In this document: in pieces, positions 52,568 through 61,846 of the stretch | Numbering within the stretch: position 1 is the first letter of the stretch | How the letters are laid out: every line of letters begins with the position of its first letter | The notes under the pieces: model-generated | The model's database searches: none | Seen by the model: the letters and a program-made list of their open reading frames with translations, nothing else | Told to the model about the DNA's origin: nothing | Program-made: the position numbers and the translations under genes | Assembly (NCBI RefSeq): GCF_003054555.1 | Contig: NZ_CP026304.1 | Location: forward strand, 5,270,001-5,334,000 | Reading direction: 5' to 3' | Length of the DNA stretch: 64,000 nucleotides | Source of the DNA: Streptomyces lunaelactis | GTDB lineage: Bacteria; Actinomycetota; Actinomycetes; Streptomycetales; Streptomycetaceae

Positions 52568-54106
52568 CTACGGCGTGAGCGTGCGGGCCGCGGCCGGGAG
52601 CGCGACCGTCACCGCGAGGCCCTCGCCCGGCGCCGTCTGCACCGTCACGGCGCCGCCGTGCGAGGCGACCACCGCCTGCACGATCGCCATGCCGAGCCCG
52701 CTGCCGACGGGTTGAGCACTGTGCGCGCCGGAGCTCGCACCGCTGCTCGCGCGGAAGAAGCGGTCGAAGATCCGGTCGGCGTCCTCGCGGTCCATGCCCG
52801 GCCCCTCGTCCGCGACCCGCAGCCGCACCTGGCCCCCGGCCGGCCCGTCGCCGTTCTCCTCGCGCGCCAGCTCCACCCGTACCGGCGCGTCGGCAGGGGT
52901 GTGGGCGCGGATGTTGGCCAGCAGATTGCCGACGACCTGCCGCAGCCCCGACTCGTCGCCCTGGACGACCATCGCGCCCTCGGCCCGTACGGCGACCGGG
53001 CGGTGCGGCTGCTGCGCCCGCAGATCGTCCGCCGCGTCCCGCACCAGGCGGCTCAAGTCGACGGCGCAAAGCCGTAGTTGGGGATGCTGATCGAGTCGGG
53101 CCAGGGTGAGGAGTTCCTCGACGAGCCGTCCCATCCGGTCGGCCTCGGCGGTCATCCGGGCCAGCGCCCGGGTCCTTTCGGCGGGCTCGCGCAGCATCCC
53201 CTTGTCGTACAGCTGGAGATAGCCGCGGATCGCGGACAGGGGCGTACGCAGCTCGTGCGAGGCGTCCGCGACGAAGCGGCGCAGCTGGGCCGCGCTGTTC
53301 TCGCGGGTCTCGAAGGCCGATTCGACCTGGTGGAGCATGGAGTTGAGGGCGACCCGCAACTGCTCGATCTCGGTGACCGGATCGTGTCCGGCCGGCACCC
53401 GCCGGGTCAGATCGCCCTCCGCGATGGCGGATGCCGTCTCCACCATGTCCTCCAGCGGCCGCAGCCGGTGGCGGGTGCCGAGCATCGTGGCGACGGCGAG
53501 GAACGTCAACAGGATGGTGCCCAGCGCGAGATCCAGCTTCAGGGCCTTCTTCATGCCCGAGTGCACGGCACCGGTGTCGGTTGCCATCAGGACCATCGAG
53601 CCGTCGGCGAGGGTGGTGCCGACCACGCGGTACGGATCGGACCCGAGGCTCACATCGTCCGCCTCGGCGGACGCGGCGAGCGCCTCGGGATCGTCGACGG
53701 CGTCGGCCAGTTCGAGCTGCCGTCCGGTGGGAGGGACCTGCGCGAAGGCGATCGGCCTGTGGTCGGCGTCGAGGGCGACGAGGACCGTCGAAGAACGCGG
53801 GAGGCTGCCCGCTCCGGACGCGTCCGGCATGAACTGTTCGCGCAGCGCTCCGATGGCGCTCAGCGAGTCGATCTCCTTCTGGGTGAAGCCCGAGCGCCCC
53901 AGGGCGTTGCGGCTCATCAGCAGCTCGGCGTCGACGCGTTCGAGGAGGTAGTGCCGCATGCCCATCAGGCTGACCGCGGTGGCGGCGACGATGCCGAGGG
54001 CCAGCAGGCAGACGTTCACGATGGTCAGCTTGGCGCGCAGCGAGTGGATGCCGCGGCGGCAGCGCCTGGGCCCTGTGCGGGCGATCTTGCCGGGCAGGCG
54101 GATCAT
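52568..54106 (-). CDS. Sensor histidine kinase
   Basis: A 512-residue two-helix membrane kinase. Membrane segments are at ~28-50 and ~190-210, with an extracellular sensor domain of ~140 residues between. HAMP is ~210-265, the dimerisation box is SHELRTPLSAI (His284), then the N-box (VVGNLLANIRAH), DEGPGMD and GSGLGMAIV ATP boxes. The start ATG overlaps the response regulator stop by 4 bp (ATGA). The signal is unknown; the divergent MMPL exporter is a likely target. Confidence 0.93.
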   Translation of the reverse strand: MIRLPGKIARTGPRRCRRGIHSLRAKLTIVNVCLLALGIVAATAVSLMGMRHYLLERVDAELLMSRNALGRSGFTQKEIDSLSAIGALREQFMPDASGAGSLPRSSTVLVALDADHRPIAFAQVPPTGRQLELADAVDDPEALAASAEADDVSLGSDPYRVVGTTLADGSMVLMATDTGAVHSGMKKALKLDLALGTILLTFLAVATMLGTRHRLRPLEDMVETASAIAEGDLTRRVPAGHDPVTEIEQLRVALNSMLHQVESAFETRENSAAQLRRFVADASHELRTPLSAIRGYLQLYDKGMLREPAERTRALARMTAEADRMGRLVEELLTLARLDQHPQLRLCAVDLSRLVRDAADDLRAQQPHRPVAVRAEGAMVVQGDESGLRQVVGNLLANIRAHTPADAPVRVELAREENGDGPAGGQVRLRVADEGPGMDREDADRIFDRFFRASSGASSGAHSAQPVGSGLGMAIVQAVVASHGGAVTVQTAPGEGLAVTVALPAAARTLTP

Positions 54107-54789
54107 GCGATTCCGTATCCGACGCCCCGCCGGGTGGTGATCAGTGGCGGCCCGAGGGGTTCCAGCTTCCGGCGCAGATAGCTGATGTAGGTCTCGACGA
54201 CGGTCGACTCGGCCTGGTGCTCGTACTGCCAGACATGCCGCAGCAACTGCTCCTTGGGCACGATGCGCCCGCCGTTGCGCACGAGGAAACGCAGCAGCGC
54301 GTACTCGGTGGGCGTCAGCTGCACGGAACGGCCCGACCGGCACGCCGCGTATGTGGCGTCGTCCAGCTCCAGATCGCCGTACCGCAGCGGCGGCCGCACC
54401 GGCAGTACGTCGTCCGGCCTGGTCCGGCGCAGTACGGCGCGAATGCGGGCCACCACCTCGTCGACGTTGAAGGGCTTGGTGATGTAGTCGTCACCGAAGC
54501 CCAGCGCGCCCACGATCTCGGCCGGGGCGTCACGCGCGGTGAGGAAGACGACGGCCGTCTCGGGGTGTGCGGCGCGCAGTTCACACCCCAGCAGCCGCCC
54601 GTCGCCGTCCGGGAGCATCACATCGAGGAGCGCCACATCGGGGCGCGTCTGCCCGGCCAACTGCTGCGCCTGCCGGACGCTTCCGGCCGTAATCACCTCA
54701 AAACGGTGATAGCGGAGTGCGATGGCGAGGACGTCGGCGATGCTCGGCTCGTCCTCGACCACCAGCACGGTCGCTCCCTCGTGGTTCAT
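54103..54789 (-). CDS. OmpR-family response regulator
   Basis: A 228-residue regulator. The receiver domain has the acidic pair EDE (12-14), phospho-acceptor Asp56 in LLDVMLPDGDG and Lys105 in TKPF. The winged-helix DNA-binding domain (~130-228) has RSVQLTPTEYALLRFL and VVETYISYLRRKL. It is first in the operon with the histidine kinase and divergent from the MMPL transporter, with 150 bp between. Confidence 0.94.
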   Translation of the reverse strand: MNHEGATVLVVEDEPSIADVLAIALRYHRFEVITAGSVRQAQQLAGQTRPDVALLDVMLPDGDGRLLGCELRAAHPETAVVFLTARDAPAEIVGALGFGDDYITKPFNVDEVVARIRAVLRRTRPDDVLPVRPPLRYGDLELDDATYAACRSGRSVQLTPTEYALLRFLVRNGGRIVPKEQLLRHVWQYEHQAESTVVETYISYLRRKLEPLGPPLITTRRGVGYGIA

Positions 54790-54939
54790 GTCCCCAGTAT
54801 CGGCCGGTACGCCGCACGAGGGGCCGGTCGCTGTCTTGGAATTCCTTGAGAGTCATGGCCGCGACACGCCACCGGCCGCGTCCGCGGCTGATTCTGGAGG
54901 CCGGCCTGGGGGAGACGGATCGACGAAGGGGCAGGAATC

Positions 54940-57399
54940 GTGGCGGCATTGGCACGGTGGTGCTATCGGCACCGACTGGTGGTCCTGGTGCTGTGGGTGG
55001 GGGCACTGTTCGGCCTGGGGGCGGCGGGCAGCGCGGCGGGCACCAACTACTCGAACAGCTTCAGCCTCCCGGACACCGACTCCACACAGGCGTACGACCT
55101 GATGGTGAAGGCCTTCCCGCAGAGCTCCGGCGACCAGGACACGGTGGTGTGGCGGGTCTCGGAGGGTTCCGTACGCGACAGTTCGGTACGGGAGCGGATC
55201 GAGCCCGCGCTCAAGGAGATCGCGGGCATGAAGGGCGTCGGCGAGGTCGCGAGCCCGTACGCCGGGGACGCGGGCGCGGCACAGATCAGCAAGGACGGGC
55301 GGATCGCCTACGCCCAGGTGACCTTTGCCGAGCAGGCGAACGCCGTGCCGAAGGAGCTCGTCCAGGACGTCGTCGACACCGCGCAGGACGCGGAGCGCGG
55401 GGGTCTGCAGGTCGAGCTCGGCGGGCAGGCGATCACCCGCGTCCAGGAGCCGCCGACCGGCACGGCCGAGCTGGTCGGCATCGCGGCAGCGGCGGTCGTG
55501 CTCTTCCTGGCCTTCGGCTCGTTCTACGCCATGCTGCTGCCGATCGTTGTCGCGATCTTCGGTGTGGGCACCGGGATGCTGTCGACGTCGCTGCTGAGCC
55601 ATGCGACGGATGTGCCGGAAGTGGCGCCGCTGCTCGGCTCGTTGATCGGCCTGGGCGTCGGCATCGACTATGCGCTGTTCATCGTCACCCGGCACCGCAA
55701 GGGCATTCTGCGGGGCGCCGCACCGGAGGACGCGGCGGTCACGGCGCTGAACACCTCGGGGCGTGCCGTGCTCTTCGCGGGCGGCACGGTCTGCATCGCG
55801 CTCGCCGGCATGCTCGTGATGAACATGCGCTTCCTCGACGGTGTGGTGATCGCGACCTCGCTGACCGTCGTACTGAGCGTGCTGGCCGCGACCACGCTGC
55901 TGCCGTCGTTGCTCGGCGTCCTCGGTATGCGGGTGCTGAGCAGGCGGCAGCGGCGCAAGCTGGCCGCTGACGGCCCGGAGTCGGTGGAGTCGAACGGCGC
56001 CGCCGCCCGCTGGTCCGCGCAGGTGCAAAAGCGCCCCAAGTCGATCGCGCTGGTCGCGCTCGTGGTGATGGCGGCGCTCGCCATCCCCGTACTGACGCTG
56101 CGGCTCGGCGCGACCGACCAGGGCAATCACAAGGAGGACACCACCACCCGGCAGGCGTACGACCTGCTCGCCGAAGGCTTCGGGCCGGGCTTCAACGGGC
56201 CGCTGCAACTGGTCGCGCAGGACGCCGGACCCGCCGCCGTACGGGAGCTGGTGGAGGCGGTGCGGCAGACGGAGGGCGTCGCCCAGGTCGTCGCGTTGCC
56301 CTCGCCGCCGGACTCGGACATCGCGGTGATCCAGGTCGTACCGACCACGTCACCGCAGTCCGAGGATACGGACCGGCTCATCGACCGGCTTCGCGGCGAG
56401 GTGATCCCGCAGTCGGGTGAGGTGGTCCATGTCGGCGGAGTCACCGCGATCTTCAAGGACTTCGCGGAGGTGACCGGCGAGCGGCTGCCGTACTTCATCG
56501 GGACGATCATCGCGCTGGGCTTCCTGCTGCTGCTGATCGCCTTCAGGTCGCTGGTCGTTCCGCTGACGGCGGCGCTGATGAATCTGATCGCGGCCGCGGC
56601 CTCGTTCGGTGTGCTCGTCGCGATCTTCCAGTGGGGCTGGGGAGCGGAGGCGCTGGGCCTCGGCAAGGAGGGCCCGATCACCGCCTTCCTCCCGGTGATC
56701 ATGCTGTCGCTGCTCTTCGGGCTCTCCATGGACTACCAGGTCTTCCTGGTCAGCCGGATGCACGAGGAGTGGGTGCACACGAAGGACAACGCGCGGGCGG
56801 TACGGGTCGGTCTCGCCGAGACCAGCCGGGTCATCAACTGCGCGGCGCTCATCATGATCTGCGTCTTCAGCGCCTTCGTGCTGAGCGGCGACATGGAGGG
56901 CGCGATGGCGGGCATCGGCCTTGCGGCGGCTGTGGCGCTGGACGCGTTCATCCTGCGTACGGCGCTGGTGCCGGCGGCGATGCATCTGCTGGGGCGGTCC
57001 AACTGGTGGCTGCCGGCGGGTCTGGAGAAGCGGCTGCCGCATCTGGCGGTGGAGCCGCGGGAGGACGCGCCGGAGGCGGCGGCCGCGAATCAGGCGGCAG
57101 TGCCGGGCCCGCGGGCCGAGCCGCCGGCCAGGGGATCGGTGGTGCACGGCTTCGTCCGTACGGAGCTGGGCGAGCCGGTCGGGGATGCGGTGCTCACGCT
57201 CGTCTCGCCGGGCGGCCGCCAGGTCGACCGGGTGGAGTCGCTGGCTGACGGGTCGTACATCCTGTCCGCGCCGGCCGGGGGTGCGTATCTGCTGGCGGCG
57301 ACGGCGGGGATCCGCGACCCGTGGGTGAAGCACATCATGATCGGTGGTGATCCGCTGGTGCACGACGTGGTGCTGTCGGACGCGGGAGTGAGCCGCTGA
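54940..57399 (+). CDS. MMPL/RND-type transporter with C-terminal carboxypeptidase-regulatory-like domain
   Basis: An 819-residue transporter with 11-12 helices and two extracytoplasmic loops typical of MMPL proteins. GIDYALF and SMDYQVFLVSR are the Asp-Tyr proton-relay motifs. After the last helix, ~residues 725-810 form a beta-rich domain (RGSVVHGFVRTELGEPVGDAV, YILSAPAGGAYLLAA) like CarboxypepD_reg/Ig-like folds, which is unusual on MMPL. The export substrate (lipid or drug) is unknown. GTG 54940 follows GCAGGA. It faces the two-component operon. Confidence 0.85.
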   Translation: MAALARWCYRHRLVVLVLWVGALFGLGAAGSAAGTNYSNSFSLPDTDSTQAYDLMVKAFPQSSGDQDTVVWRVSEGSVRDSSVRERIEPALKEIAGMKGVGEVASPYAGDAGAAQISKDGRIAYAQVTFAEQANAVPKELVQDVVDTAQDAERGGLQVELGGQAITRVQEPPTGTAELVGIAAAAVVLFLAFGSFYAMLLPIVVAIFGVGTGMLSTSLLSHATDVPEVAPLLGSLIGLGVGIDYALFIVTRHRKGILRGAAPEDAAVTALNTSGRAVLFAGGTVCIALAGMLVMNMRFLDGVVIATSLTVVLSVLAATTLLPSLLGVLGMRVLSRRQRRKLAADGPESVESNGAAARWSAQVQKRPKSIALVALVVMAALAIPVLTLRLGATDQGNHKEDTTTRQAYDLLAEGFGPGFNGPLQLVAQDAGPAAVRELVEAVRQTEGVAQVVALPSPPDSDIAVIQVVPTTSPQSEDTDRLIDRLRGEVIPQSGEVVHVGGVTAIFKDFAEVTGERLPYFIGTIIALGFLLLLIAFRSLVVPLTAALMNLIAAAASFGVLVAIFQWGWGAEALGLGKEGPITAFLPVIMLSLLFGLSMDYQVFLVSRMHEEWVHTKDNARAVRVGLAETSRVINCAALIMICVFSAFVLSGDMEGAMAGIGLAAAVALDAFILRTALVPAAMHLLGRSNWWLPAGLEKRLPHLAVEPREDAPEAAAANQAAVPGPRAEPPARGSVVHGFVRTELGEPVGDAVLTLVSPGGRQVDRVESLADGSYILSAPAGGAYLLAATAGIRDPWVKHIMIGGDPLVHDVVLSDAGVSR

Positions 57400-57421
57400 G
57401 GGATCGATGAACGGGATCGTT

Positions 57422-57449
57422 GAACACCCCGGCTCCGGCTGGGGTGTTC
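57422..57449. terminator. Bidirectional terminator, MMPL / TetR
   Basis: GAACACCCC (57422-57430) and GGGGTGTTC (57441-57449), extended inward by a G-U and two G-C pairs, lie between convergent genes. Confidence 0.8.
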
Positions 57450-57450
57450 G

Positions 57451-58221
57451 TCATTCCCGGGACTCTCCGGACACTCCGGACTTTGTGGACTTTGTGAATG
57501 CGCCGGACTCCGCGGATCCGCCGGATTCACTTTTCGGCTTGCGCGTGATGGCGCCCGGCATGAACTCCTCCAGTACGTCATGCACCTGCCGCACAATCGG
57601 CCGCAGCACCCGGAAACGGGAGAGCGCGATCACCCGGGCCGCGATCGGCGCGGTCCGCTCGACGAGACGGCGGCTGCGCTCCGCACCCTCCGACCGGTCG
57701 TACACCCAGAAGAGCACAAGCCCCATCTGGTTGAGCCACATCAAGTGGGGGAGCAGTTCGGCCAGTTCGGGCGCGGTCTTGGTGTCCGAACCGGCGAGCG
57801 CCCGCTCGTGGATCGAGATCGCCGCCTCGCGTGCCGCGACCGAGTCGGGCGAGAAGGGGCTGAGCGGGCTCTCCGGGTCGGCGGCGTTCTTGAAGAACTG
57901 CGAGGCGAAGCGGTGGTACGGCTCCGCGATGTCCAGCCAGGTCAGCAGTACGCCCCGGATCCGCGCCGTCAGGTCCGGGTCGCCGTGCAGAACCGGCTGG
58001 ACCGCCGCCTCGTGCTCGGCGGCGATCCGGTCGTAGAAACCCTGGACGAGGTGTTCCTTGGAGGAGAAGTAGTAGTACGCGTTCCCTACCGATACCCCGG
58101 CCTCCTGGGCGATGGCCCGCATCGTCGTCTTGTCGAAACCGCGCTCCTGGAAGAGCCGGAGCGCGGTCTCGAGGATGAGCGTGCGGGTCTGCTCGCTCTT
58201 GGGGGCCTTCACTTCAGTCAC
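57451..58221 (-). CDS. TetR-family transcriptional regulator
   Basis: A 256-residue repressor-type protein. The N-terminal HTH spans ~10-60 (TTMRAIAQEAGVSVGNAYYY, FSSKEHLVQGFY), and the C-terminal ligand domain ends in a Ser/Gly/Lys-rich tail. GTG 58221 lies eight bases after TAGGCT with no ribosome site, so it may also have its own leaderless promoter. It is the last gene of a leftward three-gene group. The paired TTGAACATGTTCAA palindromes before the first gene are its probable operators. Confidence 0.9.
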   Translation of the reverse strand: MTEVKAPKSEQTRTLILETALRLFQERGFDKTTMRAIAQEAGVSVGNAYYYFSSKEHLVQGFYDRIAAEHEAAVQPVLHGDPDLTARIRGVLLTWLDIAEPYHRFASQFFKNAADPESPLSPFSPDSVAAREAAISIHERALAGSDTKTAPELAELLPHLMWLNQMGLVLFWVYDRSEGAERSRRLVERTAPIAARVIALSRFRVLRPIVRQVHDVLEEFMPGAITRKPKSESGGSAESGAFTKSTKSGVSGESRE

Positions 58222-58232
58222 GGTGTCCGAGC

Positions 58233-58640
58233 CTAACCGGGGACGGAGCACCGCTCGTCGCAGGGCGTACCGGCGGCCGCTCCCGACGCGGTCGCCTCGC
58301 GGTACTTGGCCGCCGCGAGCATCGTGACACGTACGAACGGCTGCCCGGCCGGGGTGGCGAGCCAGTGGGCCCTGGGCCGGTACTCGGCCAGTGCCCAGAG
58401 GCAGACGACCCAGGCGGCGGGCCCGGTGTAGATCTGGCCCCTGTCGCCGATGACGGTGATCTCCCGCAGGGTCCTGCTGTGGTCGAGGCGCGGGAACCTG
58501 CGCTTCGCCTCGTCGGACGCGGCGGGCACCAGGTCCAGCGGTACGAGCTGCCGTTGCCGCAGCAGCCAGCTCCGCAGATGGACACAGAGGGAGCACTGGG
58601 CGTCGTACAGGACGGTCAGTCCCCGGACCGGGGTGCTCAT
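58233..58640 (-). CDS. DUF393 (DCC) thiol-disulfide-like protein
   Basis: A 135-residue protein with the family signature LTVLYDAQCSLCVHL, where CSLC is a CxxC redox pair. RDG-like and LREITV regions follow. DUF393 proteins are thought to be thiol-disulfide oxidoreductases. The start is ATG 58640 or GTG 58649, the latter overlapping the preceding stop. It sits between the membrane protein and TetR genes. The C-terminus has an extra Cys pair (TPCDERCSVPG). Confidence 0.75.
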   Translation of the reverse strand: MSTPVRGLTVLYDAQCSLCVHLRSWLLRQRQLVPLDLVPAASDEAKRRFPRLDHSRTLREITVIGDRGQIYTGPAAWVVCLWALAEYRPRAHWLATPAGQPFVRVTMLAAAKYREATASGAAAGTPCDERCSVPG

Positions 58641-58645
58641 CGCGC

Positions 58646-59089
58646 TCACGCCCCGGCGGGACCGGCGGCGGGCGCGGCCCAGGGGCCCTGCCCGCCGGGG
58701 CCCGTCCAGCCCTGCGGCGGCACCGGCGGGATCTGCTCGCGCTCCATCACTCCGCGCCGGCGGATCTTGTTGAGGACATAGACGTTGCCGAGGTGCATCA
58801 CGCCGAGGACGAGCAGGACGACGCCGATCTTCACCGAGAGTGCCTCGAAGAGCCCGCGCGCGTCGGCGACGGCGTCGGCCGCCTTGAGGTAGAGGGCGAC
58901 GAAGCCCAGGTTCACCAGGTAGAAGCCGACCACCAGAAGGTGGTTGACGGCATCGGCGAGCTTCTCGTTCCCCTGCAGTACGTCGGCGAGGAAGATCCGT
59001 CCGTTCCGGCTGAGCGTGCGGGCCACCCAGATGGTGAGCGCGACGCTGATCAGCAGGTAGATGACATACGCGACGACAGTGAGGTCCAT
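58646..59089 (-). CDS. Small integral membrane protein of the TetR/DUF393 operon
   Basis: A 147-residue protein with three membrane helices (VVAYVIYLLISVALTIWVA, HLLVVGFYLVNLGFVALYL, IGVVLLVLGVMHLGNVYVL) and a Pro/Gly-rich tail. ATG 59089 follows GGGAGGGTGGGG. Function unknown; the operon with a CxxC DUF393 protein suggests a membrane redox role. Two operator palindromes lie upstream. Confidence 0.75.
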   Translation of the reverse strand: MDLTVVAYVIYLLISVALTIWVARTLSRNGRIFLADVLQGNEKLADAVNHLLVVGFYLVNLGFVALYLKAADAVADARGLFEALSVKIGVVLLVLGVMHLGNVYVLNKIRRRGVMEREQIPPVPPQGWTGPGGQGPWAAPAAGPAGA

Positions 59090-59102
59090 GCCCCACCCTC
59101 CC

Positions 59103-59116
59103 TTGAACATGTTCAA
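59103..59116. promoter_or_regulatory. Operator palindrome 1 (TTGAACATGTTCAA)
   Basis: A 14-bp perfect palindrome, 14 bp before the start codon of the operon. With the second copy it forms an 18-bp inverted pair (CTTGAACATGTTCAAAAG and its complement), 45 bp centre to centre. It is typical of TetR operators. Confidence 0.75.
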
Positions 59117-59147
59117 AAGCTGGTTGTCATGGACTGTAGACCTCCTT

Positions 59148-59161
59148 TTGAACATGTTCAA
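59148..59161. promoter_or_regulatory. Operator palindrome 2 (TTGAACATGTTCAA)
   Basis: An identical 14-bp palindrome, flanked by CTTT on the left as the first is by AAAG on the right. The 45-bp centre distance is close to four helical turns, so bound dimers would lie on one face. Confidence 0.75.
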
Positions 59162-59319
59162 GCGGTCTGGGGAATGCGCGGCGCCGAGGCCGGCCAGGGC
59201 CTGGGGCCGCGAGCGGGTCCCGACCGGGCCGGGCATCTGCCCTCGCTGGAGCGGCCCGACGAAACCACCGCGCTGCTCCTCGGCTTCCTCGCCGAGAACC
59301 CGCCTTACCCGTCCCCGCC

Positions 59320-61815
59320 TTACCCGTCCCGGCGTATCTGAGCGGTGATCGTGCGGTCGGTGATCCTCGTGTCGTCCGCCAGCAGGAACGCCTTAGAGAT
59401 GATCACCGACAACAGTCCGCCGTCCTCCTCGAAGGGCAGGAAGAGCCGCTCCCGGCTCTCGCCCGTCGCCGAACGGTCCACCACGACACAGAGATTGGCG
59501 TCGTTGGGCTCCATCAGGATGTTGCCCGAGCCGAGGTGGATCTTGTACGCACGGAGCTCGCCGCGCACCCGCAGGAAGCGGTCCGTCAGCTCCACGCGGT
59601 CCGCGATCCGGGTCCGCGGCAGCAGCCGGGCCAGCGACTCCCGCCGTATCCGCGCCGACTCGGTCAGCTCGCCGAACGCCCACCTCTTCCAGTAGCCGTC
59701 GTACGCGCGCTCCGCCCCGCGGTCCCGCCACTGCGGATCCGCACCGATCGACGCAACACCCACGAACAGGTCCGCGTCCCGCATCGCCTCCGTCAGCACC
59801 AGCGGCGGTACGTCGACGAGGTCGCCCCGCTCCCACGGCCCGCGCGCCCCGCGCCGCCGCTCGAAGCGGACCTGGTCCGTGGAGCAGAGCGACGCGAGCC
59901 CGCCATCCGCATCGCGCCGCTCGACCAGCTCGACATGGAACCTGGCGCGCCAGAACTCACCCTCGGACGTGGGGAGGTCACCGGCCCGGGGAAGCTCCCG
60001 CACCATCTCGGCCGCGTTTGCGTCGCCGTACCCCAGATGGCTGCCCGTCCAGCCGCGCTCCACCATCAGCGCCTTCGCCTGGGGGTAGCGCAGGATGTGA
60101 CCCGCGAACCGGTTGGAGTAGGTGCGGGTCGCCTCCTCGGCCCGGGTGAGCGGATAGACCTCGCGGAAGGCCTGCTTGAACGGCTGACGCAGCTCGCGGT
60201 CGGCGAGCTCCTCGCGCCAGGCGCCTGTCTCCTCGGCCTCCGCGCCCACCGGATGCCACAGCCGCAGCAGCGCCCCCTCCGTCACCGGGAGCGCCGTGCC
60301 GTCGGCCGCGGCCAGTGCCCAGCCGCCCGCCATGCGCTCCGGCAGGCCCGCGCTCCACCGCTCGCCGCCGTCGCGGCTCATCTCCCAGATCAGGGCGCGG
60401 GCCAGGGCGCCGGTCACCGGATGGTCGATGTAGTACTGCTCCCAGTCCCCGGTCGCCCAGCGGGTGCCCGCCATCAGATGCTCTTCGAGCCGCCAGCGCT
60501 CGACCGGCATCAGGGCACGCAACTGTTTCAACGCACCGCGAATATCGGTCAGTTGCTCGCCGAACTCCTCCCGGACCGCCTTCGGTGCGGACCTCAGCAC
60601 CCGGCCCTGCGGCCCCCGGAAGGAGAGCGTGGCCGCCGCGGAGGCGGTGATCGACAGCACCGCGGTGTAGTCGGCGAGCGGCTGCTCGCGGATGCCGCGC
60701 GCATCGAGGCCCACGGACGGCACGGCCCGTTCCCTGAGCATCGACGGGGTGATTCCAGCGCGTTCGGCGACAGCCTGCAGGGAGGCGGAGACGCCCTTGA
60801 CCACCGTGCGGTTGCGGATCTTGTGCTGCAGTCTGCCGAGCCAGTCGACGGCCGGCCCGCCCTGCGCACCGCCGAAGTCGCCGAGGACGGCGACCGCGGT
60901 CGTGGCCATCCTGCCGCTGCGGCAGTCACCGCCGGAACCGCCCGTCCCCGTGCCGGCGTTGAGCGCCACCGCGCCGACGGCCGGCACCACCCAGTCCGCC
61001 TCTACGTCCGCGGCGGCCCACAGCAGCCCGCGCAGCAGCCGGGTGTTGCCCTCCGCCGCGATCCCCGGCACGGTGTACCGGCCGACCCAGGTGGGCGCCG
61101 CCAACGGATGATGCTCCCGTTGCCCCGCCATCCCCTCCAGCAGCGCCCGCACCACGTCGGGACCGCCCTCCGCGCGGTTCACCAGCGTCGCCGCCTCCTT
61201 GCGCCACCGTTTGGTGGCGCGCACCTTGTCCTGGCGCATGCAGTGCCACAGGAGGTCGTTGACGCCAGGAGCGGCGAGCAGCGCGCCGTGGGCGGCTCGC
61301 ATCGCAGGTCCGTAGTCATCGAAGGCGTCGAGCAGTTCGTCCGACAGCCCGGTGGCGTCAGGCTCCGTCCCCGCCAGCTCGTCGAGCTGCTCCCGCATGC
61401 TCTCGGGCCGGCCCCCCGTGAAGAGCAGCCATCGGCGCAGCGATCGCACCAGCCCCCGGTCGTACTCCCCGGCCGTGCGGGCCGCCGCCAGCGCGGGTCC
61501 TACCAGCGGCACGAACGCCCCCAGCAGGGTGAGCAGATCGACCTGCGCACGCTTGCCCGCCAGCCGCCCGAGCAGCTCGTCGGCCTGCCGCGCATTCCAG
61601 TCGAGCCGCTGCGCCGCCGCCCAGTCGAGCACCCCCAGACTGACGTCGTCCACGCCGCCGTCGATGACGTACTGGTGGAACCAGAGCGCGGCCTCCCGCT
61701 GCTCCGGCTCCTCCAGCGACTCCAGCAGCTCCCGCACCGGCGGACCCTCGCCCGTGCGCTCCCGCCACCCCGCCTCGTACAGCCTGCTCTCCAGGCCGTC
61801 CGTCATCGCCGTCAT
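59320..61815 (-). CDS. DUF4132 protein (YehI/MolR-like) under a damage-type promoter
   Basis: An 831-residue protein. The N-terminal part is helical (HEAT-like, LWFHQYVIDGGVDDV...). The DUF4132 region is in the middle to C-terminal half (VERWRLEEHLMAGTRWATGD, then EQYYIDHPVTGALARALIWE, and KQAFREVYPLTRAEEATRTY). In E. coli the DUF4132 proteins YehI and MolR are encoded with YehL, YehM, YehP and YehQ; here it lies about 50 kb from those homologs. ATG 61815 has GGGGAGGGG upstream. Its promoter carries the same TTGTCAGTG element. The molecular function is unknown. Confidence 0.8.
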   Translation of the reverse strand: MTAMTDGLESRLYEAGWRERTGEGPPVRELLESLEEPEQREAALWFHQYVIDGGVDDVSLGVLDWAAAQRLDWNARQADELLGRLAGKRAQVDLLTLLGAFVPLVGPALAAARTAGEYDRGLVRSLRRWLLFTGGRPESMREQLDELAGTEPDATGLSDELLDAFDDYGPAMRAAHGALLAAPGVNDLLWHCMRQDKVRATKRWRKEAATLVNRAEGGPDVVRALLEGMAGQREHHPLAAPTWVGRYTVPGIAAEGNTRLLRGLLWAAADVEADWVVPAVGAVALNAGTGTGGSGGDCRSGRMATTAVAVLGDFGGAQGGPAVDWLGRLQHKIRNRTVVKGVSASLQAVAERAGITPSMLRERAVPSVGLDARGIREQPLADYTAVLSITASAAATLSFRGPQGRVLRSAPKAVREEFGEQLTDIRGALKQLRALMPVERWRLEEHLMAGTRWATGDWEQYYIDHPVTGALARALIWEMSRDGGERWSAGLPERMAGGWALAAADGTALPVTEGALLRLWHPVGAEAEETGAWREELADRELRQPFKQAFREVYPLTRAEEATRTYSNRFAGHILRYPQAKALMVERGWTGSHLGYGDANAAEMVRELPRAGDLPTSEGEFWRARFHVELVERRDADGGLASLCSTDQVRFERRRGARGPWERGDLVDVPPLVLTEAMRDADLFVGVASIGADPQWRDRGAERAYDGYWKRWAFGELTESARIRRESLARLLPRTRIADRVELTDRFLRVRGELRAYKIHLGSGNILMEPNDANLCVVVDRSATGESRERLFLPFEEDGGLLSVIISKAFLLADDTRITDRTITAQIRRDG

Positions 61816-61846
61816 CGTGCCGGTCCCCTCCCCGAGCCTCCTCCCG

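Noticed and set aside
59103..59161. GAACATGTTC palindromes as LexA boxes
   Set aside because: SOS boxes need four bases between GAAC and GTTC; here there are two. A TetR operator explains them better.
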